Assembly (NCBI GenBank): GCA_027475525.1
Contig: JAMWFC010000049.1
Location: 3,828,947 to 3,892,946 of the forward strand
Length of the DNA: 64,000 bases
Reading direction: 5' to 3'
Source: Macrolepiota albuminosa
Taxonomy: Eukaryota > Basidiomycota > Agaricomycetes > Agaricales > Agaricaceae
Made by a program: the position numbers and the translations under genes. Positions 1 through 11,134 of the stretch are shown here, piece by piece (the first letter of the stretch is position 1; each line of letters starts with the position of its first letter). Below the pieces are notes generated by a model that was not told where the DNA came from, ran no database searches, and saw nothing but the letters and a program-made list of their open reading frames with translations.

Positions 1-477
1 ACCGCTACTCAATGACTCCCGGAACTCATCCCAGACACCCCGGAATCCCGAGACACGATCCGTAGTACTTATAGTGTAGTTCTCTGCTGTATTCACTAGT
101 CTTGATATTACTTTGGTTATTGCATGCCCTTTTGCTTGACTGGTATGCCTTGATTGGTACGCTTCAACTGGCACGCCTAAGTATTCGCGTGCTCTAAGTT
201 TTGGTACGCACTTCGCGACTCTTGATTTACTAACTTGGTCTCGTCTTAGAACCTCCGGTTCACGACTCGACCCCCTCTAACTCTCAGTTACCTCCAACCC
301 AAAACCCCCGGACTCTAGTCCCCTCTCCCGGGATTACCCCTGTCCTCGTCTTGAACCCCGGAGTCCTAGCCCCGGAGTTCCAGACACCTGAGTATTCGTA
401 GGTCAAGTCCGCATCGTAAGGGCATTGCTTTCCCGGAAAGCCCCCGACTCAGCGGAACCTGACACCCACGCTTAACC
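1..477. other. Unassigned sequence beside E1, possibly LTR
   Basis: No convincing coding region is visible. Reading the minus strand out of the E1 RNase H, homology stops near 478. About 14 bases further a TGTCAGG string (rc of 458-464) could be the start of a 3' LTR, but the other end lies outside the window and no polypurine tract precedes it. Treat it as unassigned. Confidence 0.3.
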
Positions 478-1894
478 TGCCCGGGCGGTGGTGGATTACA
501 AACACAAAACGATTGAGGAAAATGCTCCACCGTGCTTGTCATCTGTTGAGATCACGTGCAGCCATGAAGTACTCGAGGTTTCGGTGGTCCAAGAACACCT
601 CGACTGTGAATGGGTTGCCTTTCAAGTACGGCCGCCACACCTCCAATGCATGCACTACCGCCAGCAGCTCCTTATCGTGCACATCATAATTCTGCTCTGC
701 TGGTTGCAATGCTTTCAAAAAGAATGCTACCAGCCTCCACTCCCCATCCTCCGCCTCCTGTGACAACACCACCCTGACCACAAAATCAGACGCATCCGTC
801 TCCACCCGGAAGGCCGCCTCCATATTTGGCATGACCAACACTGGTGCCCAAACGAAGGCCTGCTTCAACACATCAAATGCCCCCTGCTCCTCCTCACCCC
901 ACCTCCATGCATAGTCCTTCCCCTTCAACCTCTCCAATGGTCTCACCATTGTGGCGTAGTCCTCCACAAAGCGCCGATAAAAGTTACAAAAGCCCAAGAA
1001 TTGTTTGACGTGTCGCACATTCCCTGGCATCGGCCACTCCGTGACACCGCTCACTTTCACCGAATCCATGCCCACATGGCCTGGTGTGATCTTCAGCCCA
1101 AGATAGTTCACCTCAGTCGTGTTGAACTTGCACTTCTCCGGCTTCAAGAACAGATCTGTGGCCCGCAACCTCCTCAGCACCTCCCGGATGTGAGTTTTGT
1201 GCAGTGCCGGGTACTCCAAAAACATGATGATGTCATCCAGATACAGGACCACATAGACATCAACCAAGTCATGGAAGAGCTCGTTGACCATCCTCTGAAA
1301 GGCCACCAGTGCGTTCCGTAATCTAAACTGCATCACCAGGAACTCAAACTGGCCATACCATGTTCTAAACAACGTCTTCCACTCGTCCCTGGCCCGCATC
1401 CTGACGTTATAGTAACCCCACCTCATGTCCAGCGTGGTGAAGACCTTCGCAGCTTTCAGTCGGTCCAGCAACTTGTTAGTGAGGGGAATTGGGTATGCGT
1501 CCGGTTTAGTGATGGCGTTCAGCACCCGAAAGTTGACGACCAGATGCAGTGTCCCATCCTTCTTCTTGACAAAGAAGACAGGAGCCCCACATGGTGCACT
1601 AGACGGCCGTATGTAGCCTTTTGCCAAGTTGTCGTCGATAAACTGTCTGAGTGCACGCAACTCTGCCGGCGCGAGTTGGTAGAGCTTCCCAGGCGCCGGG
1701 ATGTCCGTGCCATCCACCAGTTCAATGGCCAGGTCATGCTTCTGGTGCGGCGGCAACTGTTCAGAGTGCGCCTTGTCAAAGACATCAAGGAAGTCATGGA
1801 GCGCCACCGGTACCATCTCCTCCACTGACCTCTGTGCTCCTCCTTCCTCTCTTGCCGCCCTCTCTGCCAGCGACTGCGAAACGCTCTTCGACAT
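478..1894 (-). pseudogene. E1 reverse transcriptase / RNase H (truncated)
   Basis: The 451-residue frame from 1894 down to 539 has the RT fingers motif FFVKKKDGTL, the catalytic motif VVLYLDDIIMF, the LGFCNFYRRFV thumb region, and the RNase H start with TDASDF and DHRNLEYF. Reading continues past the TGA at 539-541 as QARWS...HHRPGR to about 478, so that stop replaces the second Arg of the usual LNRRQARWS and is a CGA to TGA change. It lies in the same frame as the protease upstream and is separated from it by one TGA at 1901-1903, again where Arg is expected. The rest of RNase H and all of integrase are missing. Confidence 0.85.
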
Positions 1895-1900
1895 GGCTGC

Positions 1901-2698
1901 TCACACCCCTACCGGCACCAGGCATGGCCCACCGGTGCTCCGCACCAACTCCAGGTCCCAGCGTTGCTCCAAATACGCCTCACCCCCGTCTCCGGTGGAC
2001 TCCAGCGCCTCCTTGATCTTCGCACATGCTGCCTTCACCGCCGCTCTCTTCTGCCGGCACCAGAACTTGGTCCATCGCGTTTTAGCCAGTTTCAGACCCC
2101 AGCAGTGCTCCTTCGGCACCAGCTGCCTGGCCCATGCTGCCCTGCCTGGTGGCATGCAGGACTGCCAGCAGTAGGCCGACTCGAAGCGCACCGTCGAGCA
2201 GCTCCAATCAACGCCCGGGTTGTGTGTACGCAGCCAGCTCATGCCCAGGATGAAGTTGTCGTCGCCAATGTCCACGACATCCAGAACCAACATTTTGGTG
2301 TGCTCCCCAATCGTGACCCGCAGGTGCACCTCATCTGTGATGAGCCCCAACCGGATTTCCGAGTTGTCAATTGTCCTCAGCCTCATGGGGTGCCGTTTGC
2401 GGACCGTTGTGATCCCCTGCTCCGCGACAAACTGGGGGTGGATGAAGCAACAGCTGGCACCGGAATCGACCATTGCACGCATGTCGACGAGTGCGGGAGA
2501 GGGCAGCAATGGGCGCGAGGTGGCGAGGGTGACAGGAAGTTTGAGTGCTGAGTAAGGGGACTGCGGCGATCTGGCGTGGATGACCGCTGCACGTGCAGAG
2601 TCTATCATTGCAATAGCAGGACCATGTAAAGCATTCTCATTGGCAGGTGCAGATACATGGTGCTGATCAGTTCCGCTCGCTGCGACTACGCGAGGCAA
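1901..2698 (-). pseudogene. E1 retropepsin region
   Basis: A 265-residue frame with the aspartic protease active site MVDSGASCCFIHPQF at about residues 77-91 and the downstream ILGMSWLRTHNPGVDW block typical of gypsy retropepsins. It should cleave the Gag-Pol precursor in the element's particle. It lies between the zinc knuckle and RT and is in frame with RT apart from the TGA at 1901-1903. The N-terminal part is the gag/protease linker. It is now part of a dead element. Confidence 0.8.
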
Positions 2699-2700
2699 CC

Positions 2701-3687
2701 CTACACAAAACCCTGCTTCGGTTCCCCTCCTGACACGCCTTTGCCCCCCCTTACGTTCTCAAATGCCTCCCATACCGCTGCCCTCAGTGACACCAACCAC
2801 AGTGGGCAGTCAGCCAGGAAGTGCCCTGTCTTGCCACACTTGAAACACTTCCTCCCCGTGGAACAACTTGCCCTGTCGACGTCCATGGCCTCTGGGTCCT
2901 TCGACACCGGCGGCGGTGCTGCCTGTGCCTGTGGTGCCAGACCAGGCAGTGCTGCCTGCGCCATGCCACTGACCCTTCTTCCTGGCCGCAATGTCCGCCA
3001 ACTTGCTCTCCTTGCATAGCAGAATGTCCCGTGCGTTCTCTGCCATGGCGAAGTCGGTGTTGACCAGGGCCTCCATCGCCGACGTGCTCAGCCCCTTCCA
3101 GAAACGATCCTTAATGTACTCGCTGTTCGCATCTGCTGGTCCGAGCTTCCCCTTCAATTCAAAAAAGGCCATGCAATAGTCCGTGATAGACTTGGAACCC
3201 TGCTGTAACATGGCAATCTGATTTAGCGCATCCTGCGCTGGGTCCTGCAACCCAAACGCTGCCTGAAAATTGTTGAGCCACGCCGCCCAGAGGAAGCGTC
3301 GAGGGTTTAGCACAGGATCGTCAGCGCCAGTCGTGATAACACGAGACCAGGCAAGCGCCGAGCTGCTCAGGTATGACTGGGCCCACAGGACCTTCTGCCG
3401 CTCATTGCGGAATTGCTCAAACTCGGCGGCGGCCTCCACCTGGCTAATGAACTGATCTGCGAGCTGCTTTGATGTCCCGTCATACTTCTCCAGAGGGCTA
3501 ATATTCGGCCTCGGCCCGGGGACGTGCCCCCCGTGTTCCAGTTCTGCAACCTGCCCTGCACCTCCGCCAGGCTGGCCTGTAGCTGCACCGTCGCCTGGAG
3601 CTGCACGTTGAGGTCGACCTGGAGGGCCTGGAACACCATCTTTGCGATGTGTTCCCACGCTGGGGTGGGGTCTTCGGTGGTGGACAT
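2701..3687 (-). pseudogene. E1 gag with CCHC knuckle, two frameshifts
   Basis: Gag starts at the ATG at 3687-3685 (MSTTEDPTPAWEHIAK), a helical N-terminal region. Near 3500 the frame shifts to the main capsid-like domain (PLEKYDGTSK, QVEAAAEFEQFRNER, WAAWLNNFQAAFG), the retrotransposon gag family fold. Near 2980 it shifts again to a frame ending in the zinc knuckle CFKCGKTGHFLADC (CX2CX4HX4C), which binds the element RNA. The three frames overlap, so single-base indels explain the breaks. It sits directly upstream of the retropepsin. Confidence 0.8.
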
Positions 3688-3883
3688 CTCGAGCAGAAAA
3701 AAAAAAAAATTTGAAAATTTGAAGTTCTATTCAAGTGTTAGACTGTTATTTGCGATTCGCAACGCGGCGCAATAATCAGGCTGTTTACAAGATTATATTG
3801 AATATAAGTAGCAAATGGTATGTTAGACATACCTGTTTACGAGACGAATAGAACTAAGGAAAAACATATCTACGCTGGATTGA

Positions 3884-4216
3884 CTACTGTGGCTCTCTGG
3901 TCACGTGCATATCGTGACACTTGCTGCTTGCACATGTACCTTGCATTTGACCTCTCCAGTCTTGCAGCTGCACCACCTCTGCCTCTGCCTCTTCCATATA
4001 CACTACTGCCTGTCCACCAGTTCCACTCCTCAGATCAACCTCACCAACTGTGCCAACTTCACCAACTTCACCAGCCTTACTGACATCAACAACCTCACCA
4101 ACCTCGACCTCCTCCCTCATCCACTCAAAGTTTGGATACGGCCCACCTCCACCCCCACCCCATTCCCTATCCCCATCGTTGTTGTCCTCCTCAAATGGCT
4201 GCCTGGGTACAAACAC
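3884..4216. repeat. Low-complexity C/T-rich tract
   Basis: The plus strand is pyrimidine-rich with repeated CACCAAC-type units around 4030-4110. The minus strand therefore reads as a 110-residue frame rich in GEV and EV repeats with a Gly run. This looks like simple-sequence drift and not a conserved domain. The rest of 3710-5060 shows no recognisable gene. Confidence 0.45.
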
Positions 4217-5061
4217 TGCCTCTTTCTCGTCATCTGGGAGGATAAGCGATGGCTCATTGGAGGATGGTTTCCACTGTCAAAACCTCGTTGGAGGCGCTAG
4301 TGGTCCCGTTGTATCTGTGGAAAGGGTGGAAAGTAGCATGTCTTCGTGGGTAAAGTACATAAACCACAACCGAAATATTCCCACACCAACGCTGCAAGAG
4401 CGCACCCTCAACTCCTGACGTCCACGGTGCTGGAATGGCATATGTTTCAAGGAGGGTCCAGTCGCTGGTGGAAGTGTGTTAGATGTGCATGGTATAAGAA
4501 AAGAAAGGCAAAGAGGGACGTACATTCCATCAAACAGGGGGTGTTCCTCAATGTTGGTTATGTGTAGACAATCCTAAAGGCATTTTTCCAACATCTAGGA
4601 TGGATGTGACAATGATAAGTTGGACAAAGCACGTAAGTGAGCTGAGAAAATCACGTGCGATATCGTTGACATCATCCTCCAGATCCTCCTTTCCGGACCG
4701 TCATTGAAGTCGCACGTCTCGGCATCAAACAGGAGCTACACAGGCCAACAAGTCTCTACATTAGCAAAAAAAGGACGCGGCCAGCATCAAAAGGCGACTC
4801 AACTCGGCCAGTGAGCATCATGACGCCATGAAAAGACCAAATTAAACAGACTTCGACGCACATGTCATCCACTTTAGAAGGATCATCCACGCCCCACTCC
4901 ACATTCTCTCTTGTGAACAGTGCTACCAGCATCGTCTCCACCCCAAACCACGCTCCGACAGAGATCTCGTGCAGCGTCGGGATCGTCTCTTGGGCATAGT
5001 CAGGGTAGACCTGTGCCTGCTGTGGGGATGCGTAGTCGTGGTCGTAGCTGTGTCCATAGCC

Positions 5062-5345
5062 TCAGGCTATATTGACGCTAATGCCTGCAACGCCTGGGAC
5101 AATCTCCCCCATGCTGTACTCCTCGGTGCCCATCGGGGGCTGGGCATAGGTGCCATGACTGCTTGCGTCACTGTACAGACTACCAGGGCTGTCGTATCCG
5201 CTGTACCCGTCGTTAGGTCCAGGAAGGGGGGCTCAGACGTCTCACGGTTGAACTTGGCTTGGCGCCGTCGGCGGATGATGTATGTGATGAGTAATACGAG
5301 GAGGACGAGGCCGACCAGGTTCGAGAGAACCTATTGTGGGGTGAG
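5062..5345 (-). pseudogene. Possible one-helix membrane-protein fragment
   Basis: From 5322 downwards the minus strand reads a hydrophobic segment (NLVGLVLLVLLITYII) followed at once by five arginines, a transmembrane helix with a positive-inside stop. A Tyr/Ser/Gly-rich tail follows (YSGYDSPGSLYSD) and ends at a TGA at 5062-5064. Helix and tail lie in two frames that meet in a C-run near 5228, so there is a frameshift or an unseen intron. Many agaricomycete membrane proteins have this helix-plus-tail architecture, but I cannot name the family. Upstream exons were not resolved. Confidence 0.35.
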
Positions 5346-5785
5346 TTATCAGAATCGGTTCCAGAGGGGAAGCAAATGCAATGAATCGGTAGGCGTCGAT
5401 AGAACGACCTGAGTAAAATTTTCATTTCGTCCCCTTCACCGGGTACATGAATGCCAATGAAGCCGGATGACCGATGGCAATCAAAGACGTCGCAGCTCGT
5501 ACATGTGTCTATGTAGAAACGCGGCATGAACTGCCTTTGAAATACTTCTTTGCTTCCTCGTGGTTGACTTGTCTGGCTGATTCCCAAGAACATTCATGAT
5601 GGAGGGATCTGGTGAGTGAGTCCTCACCCATGTGAGGGCGTTGCGCGCAACACGCTTCCTCGACCCCAGCGCTGCTGCGCCCCAGGCGTGCAACTACGTC
5701 CATGAGCAGGCCATCACGACCCTGGCAGCGACGCCTGCCACATGAAGACGAAGCTTGATGGAGGTTGGTAATGAATTTAAAAGTA

Positions 5786-6825
5786 CTAGAAAGATATCAA
5801 TAATTTACCAATAAACAGAATAAACCAACTGACTGAGCAGGAAATAGTAAATATCGGCCAAATTGTCCTGCACAAGGGCAAGGGGTGACGACATCGACGA
5901 TGGTAAAAATGTCTTCTGGAAGGATTCGAACCTTCCGGAAGAAAATGAGGATGGGAACGGGCGTGCAGAGGAGTCGATGGACATGCACCAAATAGAATGA
6001 AAAACAGAGAATGAGTGAAATCAAGGAGAAAAAACCAATTGGCGTACCAGGCGTGAAATAGAAGTAGCGAGCTGATTGATAGGATAAGTTTCTCTCGCTG
6101 TGCGGTACGATAGTCACTTTCGTATCGAGGTTTCATACGGACAGCATGATGCAGTAAGTTCTCCAGCACCAGAATGCGACTCGCACCGACTTCATTCTTC
6201 TTTACTGCTTCAAGCTCACGCTTCGGGCTCCGTACCTGCAATTTCATGGCGGCATTGACAGTAGCATCGTGGTCATCGGTGCGCAGCAAATCTGCCTCTG
6301 TAAACTCGCCATCAGATGACTTTTGAATGTGCGAACTTGATATTGGCCGGTGTAGAGTTGACATGTTGTATTTGAGTCAAAAAGATGTCATAAGTTTGGA
6401 CGGCCATCAAGAAGCAACAAATTGGTATAACTGACTTGGACCGGAGGTAAAGTGCGCATCCTGAAAACGCACAGCGAGCAAGCAGATGCGCTGGATCCAC
6501 AACGCAAAAAGGACACAGCGCTGCTCGCGTCCCTGTATAAATACATTAACGGCAGCTGTGCATCGTCAAAGGGCCCACGGCGCTGCTCAGAGAGTTTGTC
6601 GATGGCGTCGAGGACGCTACGAAGCACGACCTGGAGAGCATTGCTGATCGAAGGAGGGAGGGCGCGGGCATCAGCGGTTGCGGCAGCTGGGCAGCTGCGG
6701 CAACGGGGATGGGGAAGAGCTCGGAGAGGGGACGGGCATGGGGAGCGGAGGACGGCGTTGACACGGGGGGTCGAGGACTTGGCGATGGACGGGTATCGGG
6801 AAGAGCTCGGAGAGGGAACGGGCAC
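5786..6825 (-). pseudogene. Unrecognised coding-like segments, perhaps exons of one decayed gene
   Basis: Two minus-strand stretches look coding. One, about 6740-6440, contains ALPPSISNALQVVLRSVLD and RGPFDDAQLPLMYLYRD and ends at a possible GTCAGT donor near 6440. The second, about 6322-6100, contains DGEFTEADLLRTDDHDATV and ELEAVKKNEVGASRILVLEN. They could be consecutive exons, since an AG precedes the second stretch. I do not recognise the family. Later frames run into A/T-rich non-coding sequence. Confidence 0.25.
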
Positions 6826-6866
6826 GGGGAGCGGAGGACGGCGTTGACACGGGGGGTCGAGGACTG
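6714..6866. repeat. Direct repeat, about 68-bp units
   Basis: The stretch from GAAGAGCTCGGAGAGGG to GGGGGGTCGAGGACT occurs at about 6714-6779 and again at about 6799-6866, separated by about 20 bp and differing at few positions. It behaves as a local tandem duplication in GC-rich sequence. It makes the minus-strand reading frame repeat the peptide STPRVNAVLRSPCP. Confidence 0.7.
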
Positions 6867-7359
6867 AAGAGCTCCTTGCGCTCGCTTTCCCTGGGCCGGG
6901 TTGCCCGCTAAGTCAGTAGCTGTCCGATTGCCAGCGCTGTGCATGGAGGCGCCATTGGAGGTGGATTGATAACGCGCATGCCATGGTCCGTCTACAAGTC
7001 CAAACAATGCATCAACAAGTGACGGGCGAGACCATGGTTGCGCGACGAACAGGTTCCGTTCCAGGCCAGGCCATCCAGGCCATCTCCCCGTCTTCCGGCC
7101 TCTCGCGCTCGCACCGAACGCACTCTCGGCGTCATCGTCGCCGTCGCCATGGTAAGTGCCGTCATGCCCTCCCATCCTCAATCACTCCCGTTTTTTTCAG
7201 GCAACTTGCATCTCGACGTTGTTCCTGCGCACGCCAGAAACACAAGCCGCATTAGCGCCTTATACCTACGAGGTTACCGGTCCTCCATGAAATTCATCAA
7301 TTATACATGTATCTATTCTTCCAAACGTATATAGTCGATATCATCTCGCTTCAGTTCAC

Positions 7360-7665
7360 CTCTTCCGCCTCCTCGCCCTCTTCTTCGCCTCCCCGTCTAT
7401 TTCCTGCCTCTCCCTCTCCCTTTCTCTCTGGATCTTTGCCTCTCTCTCCCTCGGTTCCTGCTGCTGTTCCTCATCCAAAAGCCCAACAACATCAACATCG
7501 CAAAACCTCTCCACCTCCTCACTCGCTCCACCCGCCCCACACATCCTCCCGTATCTCCAGCCTCCTCTCCCAGTCATCCTCTCGTCACAGGTGTCAACAA
7601 CCCATCAACCCTAAGCCCCTCCTCTCTCTTTCACTTACCGTCCCCCTCCCCCTCCCCCTCTAACC
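7360..7665. repeat. Pyrimidine-rich low-complexity tract
   Basis: The plus strand is dominated by CTC, CCT and TCC runs, ending in CCCCCTCCCCCTCCCCCTC around 7642-7660. Long open frames here are compositional. No gene is supported between about 7180 and 7950. Confidence 0.5.
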
Positions 7666-7949
7666 TCAACAACCCCCACAAAATCCCACCGGAACACTCA
7701 CGTTCATCTCCCCACGGTCGCCGTCCACCCCGACACCAGCATCAGATGCAGACAAAGCCCGTATGCGTGGCAAGTGCACCCGCCTAATACCCCGCAGAAG
7801 CCGCTCGCTCACCCCGTCCCCAATCGTCCGCATCGGCATCGGCGTCGCTGTGTGTCTCCGCATCCTGGCACCCAGCGTCCCGTTCGGCAGCATCAAAGAT
7901 GGCAAATGCACTGGCACGGTCGTGGGCCACGCCATGGCAAAGGCCTGGC

Positions 7950-8360
7950 TCATGGGCCCTGACCTGGTTGGCGACCATCAGCAACGGTCTTGACGGCGGC
8001 ATGGCGGACCAAAGAGACTTGCTCGCGGTGGAGGGCGTGGAGGAGGAGGCGTTCGAGGGCGGCGATGGCGTGCTTGCGGCGGAGGAGCACGAGCGAGAAG
8101 GAACGCATCTGGGGGATGGTTGGCAGGAGACACAGAGATTGGGACAGCACTCATCACGTCTGTCTCTGCCCCGACCGCAAACTCTCAGCGCCAGGAGATA
8201 CAGTTCCGGCGTCTGCGCCAACCGTTGGTTCACGACGGACTCTCCACTGGGGACGATTCAGCACAGGAATGTCAGCGGGCACAAGACTCACTTTGCGCGT
8301 ATCTCATTGTCCCCAAGCACCAGATTCGCCAGGATCTGCGTCAGTTTCTGCCTGAGCGAT
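7950..8360 (-). pseudogene. Importin beta-3 (PSE1/KAP121-like) N-terminal pseudogene
   Basis: On the minus strand, 8359-8292 reads SLRQKLTQILANLVLGDNEI. A GTGAGT donor at 8291 and a CAG acceptor at 8247-8248 then remove 45 bp and keep the frame, giving ESVVNQRLAQTPELYLLAL from 8246. After a frame change it continues as QMRSFSLVLLRR, then directly LERLLLHALHREQVSLVRHAAVKTV to about 7970. These are the first HEAT-repeat segments of fungal importin beta-3 karyopherins, which carry cargo into the nucleus. The segment between LLRR and the LERLLLHAL helix is deleted, there is a stop directly upstream of SLRQ, and the rest of the roughly 1100-residue protein is absent. Identification rests on motif memory, not a search. 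Confidence 0.45.
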
Positions 8361-8399
8361 CAATATTGCACGAAAAACACGACGGAACGTTGACCTGCT

Positions 8400-9890
8400 C
8401 ATCATGCAACCTCTTCCCAATCCAGTACCACCGCCTCCAATAGCTCTCGGGCACCAACCCAAGTCTCGGTCCCGCACTCTCATCAATCACAACCACCCAG
8501 CCCTCGCCCCCGCCCACACAGCGTTCCTTCCCCGTCGTCTCCCCTCACCATCCGTCCAGCCGCATGCAGCATCACCATCCTCATCCTCGTCATCAACACC
8601 ACTCTCATCCGCCTCGTCGTCTGGCAATCCCGGGCCAACGAGTCGCCGTACCAGCAACGCCAGATGGTTCGCCCGTGGAACGAGAGCACCCGCCCCGTGG
8701 AACCTCTCGTCTGCCTTGTCGAACGCACTTGGCGGGGGGCATGCAAGGATGCATGGATACTGGCGTACGAGTGCACATGCGGCGGGGGATTGATACTGAC
8801 ATGTTGGTGTGGTGAGACGTGGTATTAGTAGAGAGAGACAGAATCATTATTCGTGAGGTGGAGTCAGTGGGTGCAGCTGCAGATCGCGTTGGCATGGTAC
8901 AGTCGTCAGCGCCGGCCTTGGCGAAGATCGAGGAGTCGTTGGCGGTCGATCAGGTGGCACCAACGGGTCAAGCGCTCCAACTGCACTGCCTTTAAAGTTC
9001 TCCGAGCGCATCGTCAAGTCGTGCTCGCCCAAGATAGGCGCCGGTGGGGACGACGATGACTGTGTGGGGAGACGTTGATGCTGGCAGCAGCACATCAAGC
9101 CAGATCGATAGCGGGTGGTAATCTGGGCGGGGCATGTGAATATTGGTATAGCTTTGTAAAAGAGGGGTCTCAGCTCGCCTTTTGAATGGTCCTGGTAGGC
9201 CATAGAATGAACGAGAGTCGGTTGGTTCTGAAAAAAGTACATACAAACATCACTGAGGACTGAGGAAATTTAAAATAAGGCGTACTTGTGTTTTGTTTTA
9301 TGACGTGAGGCAAGCAACCATCAGACATCTATTTCGTGATTCCAAATCGAGATTATTACTCTGCACCATGGTCTTGAGCACGATCGACCTGTAGTTCCAC
9401 AACCCTCCGTTGGCATGTACGTGGGCGCTAAAGAGACAAAAGACACGTCAATATATGCAAGTAATGATCCAAAAGAAAAGTCTGTCGCAGTTGTCAAGGC
9501 ACCCTTGTCATATCCATAGATCTAGAATGACTTTGACTTGGTCACTGTTGACAGATTCCTCTTTGTCTGGTTGGCGGCTTCACTTGGGAGGATGTCTTTG
9601 CAAGAATCCGAATACTGTTTCTTTGAAATATCTGCTGCCCTCTTCCCTTGCTCTTTCCTTGCTTCTACTCAGTTACAGGAGCATGTCCTGCGGCCAGGGT
9701 TCCGCCAAAACTTGAGCCCAACACCGACCTCCACCGTGTAACCGTACCTCGGCCCTACATACCGTCCAGCAGACTCTTTCGAGGTACAAACCACAGCACG
9801 CAATCCATCAGATCGTCTTTCAAATGCCATCCTCGATTGATTCGAAACCTTGGTTACCCCATATGTGGCATCTTTGGAGATATAAACTAC
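8400..9890. other. No gene recognised
   Basis: Short frames on both strands are Ser/Pro-rich or Arg-rich and carry no motif I can support. 8480-8760 is C/T-rich. 9250-9890 is AT-richer with no coding signal. Confidence 0.4.
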
Positions 9891-9893
9891 AGT

Positions 9894-9953
9894 GGTGAGA
9901 TGGCTGAGTGGTCTAAGGCGCCAGACTAAGGTTGGTGACGATGTCTCGAGTCC
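9894..9953 (+). tRNA. tRNA-Leu(AAG)-like 5' half, probably a pseudogene or SINE head
   Basis: GGTGAGA could be the acceptor strand (9894-9900). It is followed by an A-box TGGCTGAGTGG (9901-9911), a D-arm GGTCTAAGGC, CCAGA as 5' anticodon stem and CTAAGG with AAG at 9928-9930. This is the canonical 5' half of a eukaryotic tRNA-Leu. Leu(AAG) genes may carry an intron after position 37, but I find no matching TCTGG, no proper T-arm and no TCTCACC acceptor partner downstream. A degenerate B-box (GTCTCGAGTCC, 9943-9953) is present. A broken tRNA or tRNA-derived SINE head fits best. Confidence 0.4.
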
Positions 9954-10205
9954 AATGAACTGTTTCGTTTGGGTAATAACACGAAAAATACCGGTGATAG
10001 GGAGGGCTCACTGAGCCGGTCCCGAGCGAGGGAAGAATTCCCTGCACTGAATATGATTTCCGTCGACTACACGGCTATGTACAGAGAGCACAGAAATAGG
10101 GAGTGGTGGGCGGGTATTGAAAAAAGGATACGCGCGAGTCTGTAGGAGACTAGAGAGCAACTTGTTGAGGGACGACTTGTACGAGTCGTACTTCTCACTA
10201 CTGAT

Positions 10206-11134
10206 TAGGGCTGGGTTAAAAATTACAGTGTTAAAAACATAGCAATATTTCACATGTTTTTAACATGTTTTTAACATTTTTAACAAGGAGGGTCCCAAAT
10301 TCATCATGTGATTTGTTGTGAAAAATCTTAATATGGTTCCAACATGTTCCCAAAACAGTTTTGCATCTTTTTGTGAAACAACTAGGCTTCCTTGAGCATT
10401 CTAAGTGTTGTCTATGGTGATCTCCTCAGAACAGCAGGAGGGTCCTTCTTACAGCTCACAAGTAAGTCCTCTTTGGCTGGTTCAGTTCAGCATGCCAAAG
10501 TACAATGGAGCCCAAGTGCCCCATTGAATACACCAAACTTCATAACTTTTATGTACATGGATTTGGTCCTACTGCTACCTCTGGCAAGGCTGCCAATGCT
10601 CCTCAAACATATTCAGCACCCAGCCTTATGGACCTTTTCAACAATAATAATATTTCTTCTGCGTTTGGAGGCCATATGGTTTGCTTTAATCTTGACAAAT
10701 CCAGCCATTTTGATGCTGGTAGTCCAGATGATGTAGGCATTGTCAGGTGCAGCACCCATTGGAATGTTGCCAAGTTTGTAAAGCTGGACAGCCCACTCCT
10801 TTTTGGCCTGATTAAACAAAGCGGAGGTGATGCAGACCTTGCTGTTCATCGAGGTGTCACACAAAGTACTTAGGCTGCATCAGCATCTGCTGGTAGCACT
10901 GAAGACTGGAATTTTGATCGACATCTTTCAAAAGTAATCCAAGCTTGTTTTTTAAAGTATAGTCTAGCATTTTAACATAGAATACAGCTGTTTTTGTTGA
11001 CCAAATGAGAGAGGCAATAGTAGATTACATAATATATTTTTCACATTTTTTCACATTGTGAAAAATATCTCACATTGAAGCCGAGGAAACCTCACATTTC
11101 TCACAGGCCCAAAATAATTTTTAACCCAGGCCTA
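10206..11134. mobile_element. hAT-like non-autonomous DNA transposon, 929 bp
   Basis: The left end starts TAGGGCTGGGTTAAAAATTA. The reverse complement of the right end starts TAGGCCTGGGTTAAAAATTA, a 20-bp terminal inverted repeat with one mismatch. TAGGG fits the YARNG end consensus of hAT elements. Sub-terminal TTTTTAAC and TCACATTTT motifs are repeated inside both ends, as in transposase-binding regions. No transposase domain is seen. I found no convincing 8-bp target duplication (left CTACTGAT, right ACTGGAAT), although the left flank fits the hAT nTnnnnAn target pattern. A TA-type duplication cannot be excluded. Confidence 0.65.
10505..10873 (+). CDS. Unrecognised ORF inside the inverted-repeat element
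   Basis: A 122-residue open frame occupies the middle of the element. It has no transposase DDE or BED motif and no match I recognise. The composition is ordinary (FYVHGFGPTATSGKAAN, NNNNISSAFGGHMVCFNLD), so it might be a captured host exon or a chance frame. The flanks inside the element are AT-rich and non-coding. Confidence 0.2.
   Translation: MEPKCPIEYTKLHNFYVHGFGPTATSGKAANAPQTYSAPSLMDLFNNNNISSAFGGHMVCFNLDKSSHFDAGSPDDVGIVRCSTHWNVAKFVKLDSPLLFGLIKQSGGDADLAVHRGVTQST

Larger units (their letters stand above)
478..3687 (-). mobile_element. E1: Ty3/gypsy LTR-retrotransposon relic, 3' truncated
   Basis: On the minus strand the order is gag, CCHC zinc knuckle, retropepsin, reverse transcriptase and start of RNase H, which is the Ty3/gypsy order. 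Integrase is absent because the copy ends inside RNase H near 478. Gag body, protease and RT share one frame, so the ancestor probably had one long gag-pol ORF, now cut by two gag frameshifts and in-frame stops. No LTR pair was identified. An A/T-rich tract with a 13-14 base A run lies just upstream of the gag ATG (about 3696-3710). The copy is inactive. Confidence 0.85.

Noticed and set aside
3884..4216. Acidic GEV-repeat protein
   Set aside because: Pure simple-sequence translation without flanking gene structure.
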